In this document: piece after piece, positions 1-23,843 of the stretch
How positions within the stretch are numbered: the stretch's first letter is position 1
Layout of the letters: each line of letters opens with the position of its first letter
Origin: Hoplostethus atlanticus
Lineage: Eukaryota > Chordata > Actinopteri > Trachichthyiformes > Trachichthyidae
DNA length: 64,000 bases
Direction of reading: 5' to 3'
NCBI GenBank assembly: GCA_034670405.1
Contig: JAXDDX010000062.1
Location: 1,116,001 to 1,180,000 of the forward strand
Translations under genes and position numbers: made by a program
Notes under the pieces: model-generated
Databases searched by the model: none
What the model was told of the DNA's origin: nothing
Seen by the model: only the letters and a program-made list of their open reading frames with translations

Positions 1-368
1 AACAATACAGGTAGTGACTCACTGCTGGGGTGAAAGAAGAGAGAGAGGAGGGGGGCGAAGGAAGGAGGGGGATTTGGAGAATAATGGCAAAAGACAGATG
101 ACGTAACAAAGAACAGCGGGAGCGGCAGAAGGGAAGGGGGATGGATGGAGGAGGGAGGGAGAGGGGAGGAAGGAAGGAAGGAAGGGGGCCGAGAGGGGGA
201 AAGAGTTTCAGACTTTGACCTGTTTTAGGCTTATCTCCTCTCCTCTCTCTCCCCCCGTGGGATTAGGAGCTTCCACTCATTTCTGAGCCCTCTTCCTTCA
301 CTTTCTTCTCTTTCTTTCCCCCCTCACACTTTTTATGAATTTAAAGAGTCACAGTGAGTGGGCGACTA

Positions 369-540
<172 letters not shown>

Positions 541-690
541 ACGGGGTGGAGGGGTGGTTGCCGGGTGAGAGAGAAGGGCATCTTGAAGGACCCCCCCCCA
601 CACCACCAGCTCCCCTTGACAAATAACCCCCCTCCCACTTCTATAATATCCTCCTAGCCAGCCTCCCCCTACTCACCATAGCTACAGCTG

Positions 691-705
691 CTCTCTCTCT
701 CTCTC

Positions 706-738
<33 letters not shown>

Positions 739-739
739 T
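691..739. repeat. (CT)n microsatellite
   Basis: A dinucleotide CT run with a single interruption (CG) near 718. Confidence 0.95.
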
Positions 740-1896
740 CTCCTCCTCCCACACAGAACCACAACAGCACAACAGGCCTCGCAAAATATTTAACCCATAC
801 CGAGCCTAAACACACACAAAGCACACTCTCGTCTTGTCTCTTTCTAACACTGGGCTTTTGCTGTCTTTGTCGCAAATGCACTCACTCACTCTATTCTTCT
901 CACTGCCAAATAAATGCATGCATGCATGCACGCATACGTTTCTATTACTGTACTTGTGAGGGCCTCAACTTACATGTATTCCCTAATTCTAACCATATAA
1001 GGCTCAAAGTCTGCTCTAAAACACCCCTGGGAGAAGCAGAGACCTGCAAAAACGTCCTCATTTAGATGATTTTCGTCGTTGTTTTATCCTCAGAATAACA
1101 TTCGGTTCTCAAAAGGGCAAACGTGCAAAAACACACACCCACACACCAAGGTAATACTGCACACATCCACATTATCCCTCAGCAACATAATGCAACACAC
1201 GTTACAGGGTATAAGGTTACATGGAGACCAGTGCATGATCAAATCATGGAGGCTGACAGACAGGCGGGAGAGGGGGGGCGGGGGGGGGGCGGGCTCTGTA
1301 ATATGATATTCCTGCATGTGAGGGAGTAACACAGCCTTTTACCCCACCGGAACAACATGTATAAAATGCATCAGTTGATTAGATAATACTAAGGATGCAT
1401 AGCTGCCCAAGTGATTACCCCCCCCCACCCCATATAGGTGTATTACATTATAAGAGTGAAGGAAGTTGCAGTGGATATCATGTTTGCTACTTTGTCCAAA
1501 AAGTGTAAGCTGGAAACTGGATAGTCAGATGCACTTGCTTGTTCTACATGCTGCAGTATGTATCCTTCATGCATTATTAATACGGTATCAGAGTTTAAAG
1601 ACATCCCACACTGTGCGTCTTCATCTGAATATATAGCTCCTGCTTTAGTAGCGAGAGGTATTGCAATGGTTTTCCAGCCGCAAAGTTGAATCGTGCAATA
1701 ATTCATTAGAATTATTATGACTCTTGCGGTGAGTTCGGCAGGATCCCGAGGCAAGAGCCGCACAGACAAAAGCTGTCTCACTCCAGAAATCCGGGTAATA
1801 GCTCTCCATGTAAGATGATGCTTTCCAATACTAAACCTAATTTCAAGACGGGCTGTTTGGAGAAAGAGGGCATGCAGTGCACTGTGGCAGAAGGTA

Positions 1897-1897
1897 C

Positions 1898-1962
<65 letters not shown>
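1897..1962. repeat. (CA)n microsatellite
   Basis: Imperfect CA/CATA repeats lead into a pure CA tract of about 50 bp. Confidence 0.95.
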
Positions 1963-1963
<1 letters not shown>

Positions 1964-2714
1964 TTGAATTAAGGCAGGCTCTGCAGCACATCCGCTATTT
2001 CTCCCACCCCTGTCCTCTTTTCTGTCAGTTGGAGAGTTTAGTTTCTGAAGGTTGAATACTGGATAGTTGGGTATTAACTTTTAGTATTAACATCCGTTTT
2101 ATGGTATCAAAAGGCATTGAAAGGTGTCGAAAAGCTTCAAAATGGTGGATTCTTACACCGAGACGTTCTCTTCTAGCTCTATTTATTTATAAAAGCAGAT
2201 GGCTTGTACAAATGTTCAACAGATAATTATTTATGCTGTTGAATAATGAAATGTTGTGTGACTGGCACCAGTATTGCACAATTTCAGACACAAAACCCAG
2301 CCTTAATCAGTGGGGAGGCAAGCTGGTTTGTTTCAGTTCAAACAATACCTTTCCACCAAAAGATGACATTTCCCAGTCATCTTCCCAACCTGCCAAATAT
2401 GTGTTTGCACAATGCGAACTTTGGCTGTACACTAACAGATCTGAGACAGTGGAGCACATTTGAAGAGTTTCGTTCCAAAGTGAAACAGCCACAGTTTGAA
2501 TCAACAATGACACCTGCTCTTCCAAAGTGATGCTGGCATGAACAAGTAGTGCATTACGCTACGAGTCATCTCAAAACCACTGCTCAGAAAATCAGTAACT
2601 AATGAATTTCAGGTAGCACAATTATTCTAAAATGCATATATTGTATTTTGACATGAAACCTTCATTTACAGGAAGTGCAACTTTTCTACCTTGAGGAGAG
2701 AGACTGTTCTCAAC

Positions 2715-2914
2715 TACAGTACTGTGCAAAAGTCTTAGGCACACAAAACAAAATCCGGAAAGCGAAGATGCTTTCAAAAATAATGAAATGAAAAGTTTCT
2801 AAATATCAAAAATAAAATACTATAAAGAGCAGATGTAGCAAATGTAGAAAGCTCAAAATAAACATCTAAAACCAAATGTATATGAAACATCCAGGGTGCC
2901 TAAGGCACAGCACC
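2715..2914. mobile_element. Candidate Tc1/mariner-type mini-element (MITE)
   Basis: The left end reads TACAGTACTGTGCAAAAGTC followed by TTAGGCAC (2715-2742), a terminal sequence I recognise as widespread in fish Tc1/mariner-type elements. About 150 bp of AT-rich DNA follows. The right end GTGCCTAAG-GCACAGCAC (2896-2913) is the inverse complement of the left end with an internal gap of about 7 bases. There is no coding capacity. The family name is not established, and the gap in the right terminus lowers certainty. Confidence 0.5.
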
Positions 2915-3474
2915 GCACTTCCTCTGTCTGTGCTGGTTCAAGTTGATGCGGTCACTTTGGCAACGGCGAGAACAACAATTTGCCTCCGTTTATGCAAATG
3001 GCTGTGTGCGTTGGCGGAGCCCGGCTTGGACGGAGGGCAGGACGCCAGCCAGCTCTGCCTCACTAGCAGCCCCCTTTGGAGGTGAGAATGAGTAATGCTG
3101 CTCACCCTCACAGGAGGATAGCTCAGCGCCACGGGGGGGGATGAACATAGGAGATGTGGATAGGTGGGTGGTGTAAGAGAGAGGCAGGCAGCACTTCGAT
3201 TCAGATGCCTACACTCAGACAGGAGGACTGCAATTTGTCTCACTGCGCCAGAGAAACAGATTTGATCCTTTGCAGTTATTTTCCTTCGCATAGTGCAGCC
3301 TACGAGGGTCGCATTTCATATGGTTTGATAAATAGGTTTTGCACATTAAAAACAAAACAAGGCTCTGCAACGTCCTAATGGAAAGGTGACCTCAGTTGTA
3401 GCCTGATTTAGAAAGTACAGGTTGGGGTGTTTTGGCAGACTGCTGAGCAACACCACTCATTGGTGTCATGCGCG

Positions 3475-3479
<5 letters not shown>

Positions 3480-3548
<69 letters not shown>
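3480..3548. repeat. (CA)n microsatellite
   Basis: A pure CA tract of about 68 bp. Confidence 0.97.
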
Positions 3549-3550
<2 letters not shown>

Positions 3551-4920
3551 AATATCACTCATGATCACTAATATCTGAGGAGATCAACTCAACACAACAG
3601 AACATGAACAGAACTTGAACCTGTGATGTCATCAGTAAAGTCTGGAGCTGTTGAAGAAGATAATCCATGGCAGACTGACTTAGTGGATCTCTCTGACTTA
3701 GTGGATCTCTCTTTTGCGGTGCAAGGAATAAGTCAATAGAGAAGAGTAAGTGACTTACTTAATGGACCCACAGAATGCTTGCTTGAGTATTTAACCCCAG
3801 TTTAGCTTTATTAGTAGTGCCATAATTTTTTTTTGGGACCAGAAAATCCCGCCGGGTGCTCTTTACCCTCTTTATCAATTCATTCTTTATGGAGCAGCAC
3901 CAGATGTTGTTACATCTTGATGACATCATAGGTTCAAATCTCAGATCTGTTGCTGTTTGTGTTCATAAGTACTGAATGCACCACCTAGAGCAGCGGTAGA
4001 TCCTTGGTATCCAGAGCTCAGGATGTCATGGGACCTTTTCAGACCCTGTCCTCCTCTATTACATGTCAGCCCACATTCACATTCAGAGCACAAGACCTGT
4101 GGATGAATTTCAGGACCCGGTTGGGAAAGGGGTTGTGTGTGTATGAATGATCACATGCTAACCCATGCTCTGTCTTAATGGGGCCCTCAGGCTCTGACGA
4201 TAAAAGGCTGATGAAAAAACTGAACTTTTGGTTCCAGGGTGGGACGGGGTCACGATGATGGAACAGAGCCTCACATTGTGATCAGGGTGTCATCAGGGGA
4301 GTGTCACCACCACTAACCATACATTCCTTGTCATATTTTTATGCCTCAGCTGCCCACAGAGGGACTGAGATCTGATGAGAGGGGCTCCCATCATATCCTC
4401 TAGATTTTAACCAAGAACTTTTTGGCCAGCCAAACCACAGTGGCAACTTAATGTTGAAATGTAACCAGGCCCCAATTGAATTCACTAAGAGTGATTTGAA
4501 TGCAAACTGGGTACCAAAGAGAAAGTGACCTTTACAGCTGATACACTCACCATCCAGCATCTGGTTGGTGGATGTGTTAATGGCTAGCCCTGATTTTAAC
4601 ACCCATACACCACGTCCTCCTTTATAACCTTGAGTCAGAGCGCACAGTAGCCGGTACTGTAACCCTGACCTAAATGACATTACTTCCATGTCACGGTCAC
4701 ACACTGTTGTATAATAGCCAGATTGCATGGGTGGATGGTCTCTGTCACCATCTCAATCAATTGTTTATTCAGCCCTCGGCGCAGCAGGCAGTGATAAAAT
4801 CTGTCTGCTGAGCTGCATAGAGAACGGCTTGTTGGCAGATCACCATCATCCCCGCGTCCATATTTAATGATCCTGTCAAGTAGAGATCCGGGCTACGAGC
4901 TGACAGACGCACTGACTGAC

Positions 4921-5154
4921 CTGTTGCCTGCGGGTTGTCGCAGAGCCTCGGTCGGTATCCGAGGCAGCGCTCTCCGGTGGATGGACGGTGCCGGCGGGTC
5001 GGTCCTCCAGAGCGGCGTCCACCATCTCCAGGTGTTTGCACCTGAGCAGCTCCAGCTCCAGCACCCCGGCCAGCGTCGCTTTGAGGCGTTCTCCGATCCG
5101 GACGCGCTCGGTTCCGGACCAGAGCGAGTTCACGCAGCCGCGGCGGCTGGCCAT
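4921..5154 (-). CDS. Candidate first coding exon of an unidentified gene (78 codons)
   Basis: A GC-rich block holds an open frame starting at ATG 5154-5152 and running 78 codons to a strong splice donor, CAG|GTCAGT, at 4921/4920 (phase 0). The predicted peptide begins MASRRGCVNSLWSG, then has a charged amphipathic stretch (ERVRIGERLKATLAGVLELE), then Cys-Lys-His-Leu and MVDAALED, and turns Ser/Thr/Arg-rich. The middle looks like a helical or coiled-coil segment rather than chance translation. I do not recognise the family and could not find the next exon downstream on the minus strand. A longer overlapping minus frame (4769-5380, 203 codons) is Arg/Pro-rich and looks like a GC-rich shadow. 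The call rests on composition, helix-like periodicity and the donor only. Confidence 0.35.
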
Positions 5155-7062
5155 CCTCGCTGACCACCGCTCGGTTACCGTGCAACGAATGAGTGAATGA
5201 ATGGGCTATGGTCCAACGCAGGTCCGGACGGTCGACATCAGCAACATCGTTCCCACTTGCAAACCGAATTAACGCAACGTTAAGGAAAACATCCTGCCAG
5301 TGCTCACGATCTCCATCTAACGTGCCGTGTACCTTCCAGGCAACCTTGCTGACTGACAGGGCTAGAATTAATGAATCCACTTGTAGACTAAAATAAGCAC
5401 GTCAGAGAGACGTTTGTCATATTAATACAAATATCCAAATCTTGGTTTCGTGTTGACAATTCTTTTTTTTTTTATTAACGAAGCTCCCCTGTCCATCGTG
5501 GGAGTCAGGCCAGCGCTGGGCTCCTCTCTCGCTGGGTCCCAGTGAAACAATGCAACATTACATGTGGGATCAGGGGGGAGGAGCCACTGCTGCAGAGCTG
5601 GACGGGGATTGGTCGGGGAAGTTTTTCGAACAGACGCATGGAAAATCCCCTGGCTGTCCAAGTTGACTGTACCCCTAACGACAACCCGCTTTAATACCCC
5701 TATAGTGTTACCATAGGAACTTGTGGTGTGGCTGTGGTACTCAGCAGCGAGTTAACAGTGACCTCGTCGTACTTTATGGTATTTTTATTATCGCTTATGG
5801 TATAAGACAATGTTCCTACACATAGTTTATTGTTTTGCTGTCATATTTGTGTAGTATCCTTTTAGAAGTTATTATAGGATTATAGTTGTTTTTGGTAAGG
5901 GTAATACAAGGTCTAATCATCATCAATTCACCTTGCCTGTGACTATTAGTGCTAGACAATCCAATACCTAACAATTTGGACTGCTGTTTTAATCATCGTT
6001 GCCTTTCAGAGAAGTTGCCACAGTCACTGAAAGCCGAGAGGGGTCTAGCTGTGCAGCTGAAACCTAGCCTGGTGTACTGATACTATCAGTAAAATGCAGA
6101 CGCTGCATTTTATGAGATGTGCGACAGGTGCGGTGCTTGCTGGGGCCAGCTTTCAACCAGCAGGGGGCGATCTTCCCCCGGCCTCAGCAGCACTAGATTT
6201 AACCTCCTTCCTGGTGTGAGTTTCTCCCGAAGTGGAGTCTGGGGACCTCCAGGGGTCCTTGAGGGGATTCCAGCAGAGGGAGTTTAATTTAATTATTACT
6301 TCATTTATTTGAAGTTAAGGCAGTGACAGAATAATATTGGACTGTCTATTTTTACCACTCTCCCCACCTGCAGTATAGTTATATATATATAATCATACAA
6401 CAGCATGGGGGTCAGTCTGTGGCCCTAATGTATCTATTTGGGAACCCCTGCTATAGGCTACCTCCATTATTTACTGTTCTGCAAAACCTTCCATATACTG
6501 TTCTACAGGCTGATAATGATAATATGATCCGTATGGGGCAAATAATAATGATTGCACTGTTATTTAAAGAACTATATAAGCTTTCCCTATGTATAAGATT
6601 ACAAGACACAGATGGAAATGCTGCATGTAGCATGGTAGGGGACTAAAACTGTCCCCAGTAGCTGAACACAAAGGAAACCAAACCAGACCAAAGTGACATA
6701 CTGAATATTATGGGTATAAGTTGCTTGCTGACACATGGTGTTTACAAGTTAAAGGTAACCAGATTTTGACAGAGAAGACAACATCCGACAAAGTAATAGT
6801 CCATGAATTTAGATAGTTAGGATGACAAAATACAAGCAACTGCATGGAAAAAGGCGAAAGATATGCACATATTGGACAGAGGAAACATGGTACAGAAAAC
6901 TCCAAGCCAACAGTGATTGGAGCCAGCCTGCTCCAGTGATTGTTATTATTGATTATTATTGTCAGGCATTGCTCAAACATGGGCTGGATGTAGGAATCAG
7001 GATAGCCAGCTGATATGTGGCCAGCATGGCTATCAGACAGGGAGCTCAAAGGTCAGGGGTTT
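5155..7062. other. Intergenic region
   Basis: No gene is supported. The part next to 5154 may hold the promoter of the candidate exon on the minus strand. 5.7-7.0 kb is AT-rich and contains only short chance frames. Confidence 0.55.
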
Positions 7063-7200
7063 GGGGCGTCCTGGTGGATCAGCTGGCTGGGGTGTGTACC
7101 ATGTAGCCACAAGTCCTGTCCAGCCTGGGACCTTTGTCGCATGTCACCCACCCTCCCCCTCTCTCTCCCTCTCCCATCGTTTCTGTCTCTCATATATAAT
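7063..7200 (+). mobile_element. tRNA-derived SINE
   Basis: The head GGGGCGTCCTGGTGGATCAG followed by CTGGCTGGGG contains an A-box-like motif (TGGATCAGCTGG). It is followed by a CATGTAG...CAAGTCCTGTC body, a GGGACCTTTGTCGCATGTCA segment and a pyrimidine-rich CTCTCTCCCTCTC...TGTCTCTC tail. This arrangement is typical of common teleost tRNA-derived SINEs, with no internal ORF. It sits about 300 bp upstream of the LC3C-like gene promoter. The precise family is not named because no library search was possible. Confidence 0.7.
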
Positions 7201-7263
7201 ATCTGCATTATTATCATGAGTTGTTTATGCTCTTCAGCTGTTGGGATGCCCTCATTACACTTC

Positions 7264-7265
<2 letters not shown>

Positions 7266-7297
<32 letters not shown>
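7266..7297. repeat. (TG)n microsatellite
   Basis: A short pure TG tract between the SINE and the LC3C-like gene promoter. Confidence 0.95.
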
Positions 7298-7509
7298 AGC
7301 AGCACCAATATCTCAAGTAGATGTGAGAGTGCTCTGTGAGATAACCAGTATGTGTGAAGCTGGTTTGAACCAGTGATGAGGGCAAGAGCATGCACACACA
7401 CACACGTATACACACGGATGCACACCCACAACCACACGGCGGTCATCAGGACAAGGAGTGCGCCTTTGTTTGTTGGTGTCACATTTCGACCCCTCCCAGC
7501 CCGGGGCCC

Positions 7510-7516
7510 TATAAAA
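7510..7516 (+). promoter_or_regulatory. map1lc3cl: TATA box of the LC3C-like gene
   Basis: TATAAAA lies 128 bp upstream of the ATG at 7638, in a GGGCCC-flanked core that would place transcription initiation near 7540. The other genes in the window lack an obvious TATA box at this spacing, which fits a more tissue-restricted promoter. The start site is inferred. Confidence 0.6.
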
Positions 7517-7637
7517 GACAAGCGGACAGAGCAGTCCGGTGGGGTTTGCTAGCTTCCACCCGAGGGGACTACCGTCAGCCCGGGTAAGACCGCCTCCATC
7601 ACTCTCTGGTCTCTGCAAACCACCCCAAGCAACAGAC

Positions 7638-8538
7638 ATGGCTCCCTTTGAGAAATCTATGGAGATGATGCCCTTCAAACAAAGGAAATGCCTCGGTAAG
7701 TCATTCAGGAGTTTCTCTGATTTCTATAATTTCCTGAAGAACACAATGGGCCTACAGTGTATGGATCTGCCTATATTCATTGTAGAAGCCAGTTGTAATG
7801 TGTTTCAAGTATTGTCCCTTTAAATAATTTCTCCTTAGAAACAAGAAAAGACGAAGTGTGCAGCATTCGGTCTAAATTCCCAAACAAGTTGCCTGTGAGT
7901 TGCTTTTCCATCCTTTTATACTACAAATGTATTTAATCATCCATTTCCATTGTATGCCGGTTTAACACTGATGCCTGTTTGTGTGCAGGTAATTGTGGAA
8001 CGGTACATCCGTGAAAAGACTCTCCCCCTATTGGACAAGACAAAGTTCCTGGTTCCCTTTGAGCTTACCCTGGGTCAGTTCCTCTGCCTGCTCAGGTAAG
8101 GATCTGTGAAGAATCTGTTATCGTCTTTGCCCCTTTGCTCAGCTCAGTGTGTTACTCATCTGTTAACCTTTCCCTTCTCAGTCCAACCATCCCTCCTCTC
8201 CACTTTCTCCAACGGGCTGCAAAAATTGCCACTGTTCTTTCTCAGCTTCTCTGCCTTCTTCTGCTCTTCTGTCCTCTGTCCTGAGATTCAAAGCCCACAC
8301 ACTTCCATCGATCGGTCATTTCCCATCCTTCTCCCCTCTCCTGTTTCTCAGGAATAAAATTGATCTGGAGGCGAGCCAGGCTCTGTTCCTCCTGGTCTCA
8401 GAGAAGAGCATGTCCTGTATGTCTGCCAGCATGCGGGAGGTCTATTCCCAGTACAGAGACCCCGACGGCTTCCTCTACATCACCTACGCCTCACAGGACA
8501 TGTTCGGGGCTCACCCGGCGGCCACGTCGCCCTGCTGA
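7638..8538 (+). CDS. map1lc3cl: Microtubule-associated protein 1 light chain 3 C-like (Atg8 family)
   Basis: Four coding exons, 7638-7695, 7839-7894, 7989-8095 and 8352-8538, join in phase with GT-AG introns to give 135 aa. The protein is a ubiquitin-like Atg8/LC3 modifier. ATG4 would trim it, it would be conjugated to phosphatidylethanolamine on autophagosome membranes, and it would recruit LIR-motif receptors. Visible hallmarks are PFKQRK near residue 12, IRSKFPNKLPVIVERY, LDKTKFLVPFELT and YASQDMFG. The scissile glycine is Gly126, followed by a nine-residue tail ending in Cys. The KFPNK/VIVERY core and the tailed FG terminus place it with LC3C rather than GABARAP, where the C-terminus is shorter. 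Teleosts carry LC3C-like paralogues, and the exact paralogue name is inferred. The start is chosen by homology and by being the first ATG after the TATA box. Confidence 0.93.
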
Positions 8539-9565
8539 GCCCAGCACCACCCACACCGGCTGAAATGAACTGAACTGAGTCCACCCTGACCCACGGTGGT
8601 GTCAGAACACAACCGAATTAGACTGAACAGGCCGAACTGGAGTAGAAGAAACGGAGACAGGCCGAGCCAAGCCAAGCTGAGTCTGGTTTTTGCCCCAACT
8701 GCATACCAACCTACCTCGCGGACCCTTCTGGACCTCCAACACTGCTAATCACTGCTCCTTGATGACCCTCCTCCATCCCTTCCTCTCATGGCTCTGGCAT
8801 TTCGACTAGCCAAGACTGGAGTGGGAGTGATTTATCTTTTTTTTGATTGATCATTTGATTGGTTGATTTATTATGTATGCCATTAGTGAGATAATAGAAG
8901 AAGAAAGACTCTTAGAAAGAGTGATTTGAGTAGAGGTCAGTAGATAGAGATTCCTGTTGTTCTACTGAGCAGACAGACAGGAGACAGGACTCTCAGTGTG
9001 CTGTCACTGCCAATGCTTAATGGATTCTATGAGATCTTGAATTTTAGCCTGTTAAATCTCCTCACTGGGCACTGGTCACAACATGGGTAAAAAAAATGTC
9101 CTCCTTTTCCCTTCAGTTACCCTGAGACTGCCAGGTTACTATGCCAACAAGCCATTTTTCACATAGCTACAATGCCAGTACAGAAACGTTTTCCCACATT
9201 GTAAAAAGAGCCCAGTCAAGAGATACAGTATTAATGACTTGAATTCAAAACGTCAGTTTCCCTTTAAATCTTTTATCTCTGTCTCTGCCTCCATCCCTCC
9301 TCCGCCCCCCCCCGTCCTAGAAAAAGGGCTCAACATCTGCTGGTCATCAGACTCTTTCATAGCACTTATCTTCTCTTTCCTTTGATCGCCTCGTCTCCGT
9401 CGTCTTCTCCTTCCCTCAAAAATGTGAAATTGTGTTCTGGTCCCGCGTATCATTAGATGGACGATTAAAGCACTCAGTGAAAAGTTGGATGTCAAGTTTA
9501 TGCTGCTCTGATGTGTTTATGTGTCCAGCTGTCAATATTCCAAATAAAACAAACCATGTCCTTTT
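8539..9565 (+). other. map1lc3cl: 3' UTR of the LC3C-like gene with polyA signal
   Basis: A stretch of about 1 kb after the stop has no coding potential and ends near AATAAA at 9543-9548, the first canonical signal downstream. An A/T-rich segment at 8835-8880 and a run of CCCCCCCC at 9307 are unremarkable. The UTR extent is inferred. Confidence 0.6.
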
Positions 9566-11290
9566 AATATATTGACTTTGCATGGCTTGGTGTACTCAAG
9601 TTCATACATGTGCACACATACAAATAGACACACACACAAAGATGCCCCATTCCTCACCTGCATCTGAGAAGTGGCACTCCCTACACATAGCCATGCTATA
9701 TAAGCCTGAACTAGTTGACTATCTGCAGGGGTCAGTGTGTCAGAGGGAGAGAGAGGAGAGGGGTGGAGGAGCTATTCTTAGACATGGGACAGGACAACTG
9801 TGACCCACAAACTTTGAAAGAGAAAATTAAGACCCAGAGAGAGAACAGAGAAATGCTGTGCCCCATAAACAGTGGAAGAAAGGAAGGAAGAGGGAAAGAG
9901 AGGGACTGGGGGAAGATAGTGACGTACTAACAGGAAAAAGGAAGCAGGGTAAAGGAGAGATAGACAGTAGGGGGAACCGGGAGAGAGACAGCTATCCAAA
10001 CAGACATGCACATAGTCATGCACCTCTCACTTCACACTACCGTGGGCATTCCAGCAGCTCTCTGTCAATACATTATCATAGCAGGGCAACGGGAACTCTG
10101 GACAGCTAGTGCACTACTACCAGGTGTAACTAAGCCATTTAGACCAACGATGAGTTATAAGCTATGAGAGGGACGTTCAGCCTCCCCATTTAATCAAGTG
10201 TGTGAAGAAAACAGATTTGCAGAGGACCTCTTGTGAAGGGGCTAATTGGGGAGCAGCCATGAAGCTTACATAATGAACTGTCTGACCCGCGTGCCTATGT
10301 GTGCACTATCGCAAATCAACCCCAGTCCAGAGAATGACCGAGAGAAAGATGCCTGAAAGATGTTATAGTCACAGTCAGCAGCATGTGGTTTTGAGAAGAT
10401 CAATGCTTTAGATAGCCTCTTCTTTAGAAAGATAACAAGCACCACACGCACCAACATCATAATATGTAAACATACATGCACAGGCATGCAGTGGTATGTA
10501 GTATGGGGACGCTTTTACAGAATTCACGTTCCTGACGCTGCACTCAAGAGAGAGAGAAAGATCTACGATTAATTTGAGAAAAAAGCCAGAAAGCCAGGCA
10601 GTTAATAGGCCATAAAACACCATATAATATTAGTCAATCAAATTCAATAAGCTGCTGAGCGACATCTGATTTGTATTTCTCTTTCTCATACACACACCCC
10701 CTATTTGAATTATGCAAACTGATCTAGGAGCACCTCTAGCCTGCTCCACGTCACAGTATCTCTCCTCTACTGCCTGTAAGGTGAAGGTCGGTCTAGCCGG
10801 TTTCTAACCAACGTCATCTCCATTCTCAGTAAATCATCGTACGAGAAAATTTCCTGACTTCCTCTATCTGTTTATGATTTGTGCTCCTCACCCTAGGCCT
10901 GGGGTGAATTTCCATTATTGTAAATTGTCTCCACATGTCCTCCAAGTGTTCCAACGTATCTCATGATGGCTCTCTCTCCACCACTGGAGACAATATAGTC
11001 TCAAAAGTCCAGTCAGAAGCTGCTGGTTTTATGGCCTCATGTGTCCTCAGGCCTTGGCTCTGACCGTGCATGCTGGTGCTGCTGAGCTGGCAATAGCCAT
11101 TGCTAGCCTACAGAGGGCAGTAGAATACATTTCCTTATAACAGCAAAGATGAGACCATTTCAAAGTAAGAGCCACAAAGTCAATATCTGGATGCCTATGA
11201 TCCTCCGCATGACACTCCCCACCCAAACCAACCCCACCTATACACAACTATACAATGAAAGGAAAAGGGTGATTTGTCAAAATGTGTTCA
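9566..11290. other. Gap between the LC3C-like gene and ehd1 (convergent)
   Basis: No gene is supported. GA-rich, AT-rich and short CA tracts lie between the convergent 3' ends of the LC3C-like gene and ehd1. Confidence 0.6.
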
Positions 11291-12073
11291 GTCATTTTTT
11301 ATTATTTTTGTACTTTTAAGTAGCGGCTCCTTTTTGTTGGCTACAAAGCATAGATCTCAGTAAAGAACTACTTTATGTGTGCATTTTTTGAACATTCAAA
11401 ACTCAAATATTCTAACAATAAACCCAAAACAGATGTTATACAGCATAAAGACGGGTTAAACAAAATAAAGATCTACAGGACTGATGGTAAATATTTCCTT
11501 TTTATTTATCTGGCAAAATAATAAAAAGGGAAGCATTCGGAAAGAGCCTCAAAGTTAACAGTCAAGAAATACAAAAATATAGATAAAACAAATCTAGCTG
11601 ATTTCTTTCCAAATGGAAAATAGCTATGTTTCTTTGGATGAACATATAATATATGGACTGTATACTTATCAGACATCTTTTACACAGGATGTACAAAGCC
11701 ATGTCCAACCCCATCATGCAACCTCCAACCCCCATGTGAATCACTTTACGATCCAGTATTGTCCTTTCATCAGTTGGCAACACTCCCTCCGCCCACTCCC
11801 CCATTTATTCCTTACAGATATCTGCACACTTATTCCCTAATGCACAAAGACCCCACCTCCCTGACCCACCCACCGCCCCCCAGAAACCCTCCAGTCTCTC
11901 TCTGGTGAAAAAGATCACAGCAATTCTTCCTCACGGTGTGTTAGGAGGCCTGGAGACCCACAGCTTGCTGGCCCCAGATGCTCATGGCTTTGCTCACACT
12001 GGGCAAGCATGCTGCAAAAGGACTTTTGTCTGGGGAGTCTTGATGTAGGTGGTCTCCAGGCTGCTCTGGACCA
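11291..12073 (-). other. ehd1: Probable ehd1 3' UTR
   Basis: This lies downstream of the ehd1 stop on the minus strand. Candidate polyA signals (AATAAA on the minus strand, TTTATT on the plus) lie at 11804-11809 and 11298-11303. No further exon is seen. Confidence 0.5.

Positions 12074-23843
<11,770 letters not shown>

Noticed and set aside
1443..1991. 182-codon minus-strand open frame
   Set aside because: Its first part is translated (CA)n microsatellite (Cys-Val repeats). The rest has no recognisable domain, splice context or start context, so it is treated as chance.
3930..3960. GGTTCAAATCTC resembling a tRNA B-box
   Set aside because: No A-box or acceptor-stem pairing within about 60 bases upstream, so it is not a tRNA gene.
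4339..4728. 129-codon minus-strand frame near the candidate exon
   Set aside because: Considered as a next exon for 4921-5154, but no acceptor joins it in frame and the peptide resembles no family I know.
4769..5380. 203-codon minus-strand frame overlapping the candidate exon at 4921-5154
   Set aside because: Arg/Pro/Gly-rich composition typical of an out-of-frame reading of GC-rich DNA. The overlapping 78-codon frame has a better helix pattern and a splice donor.
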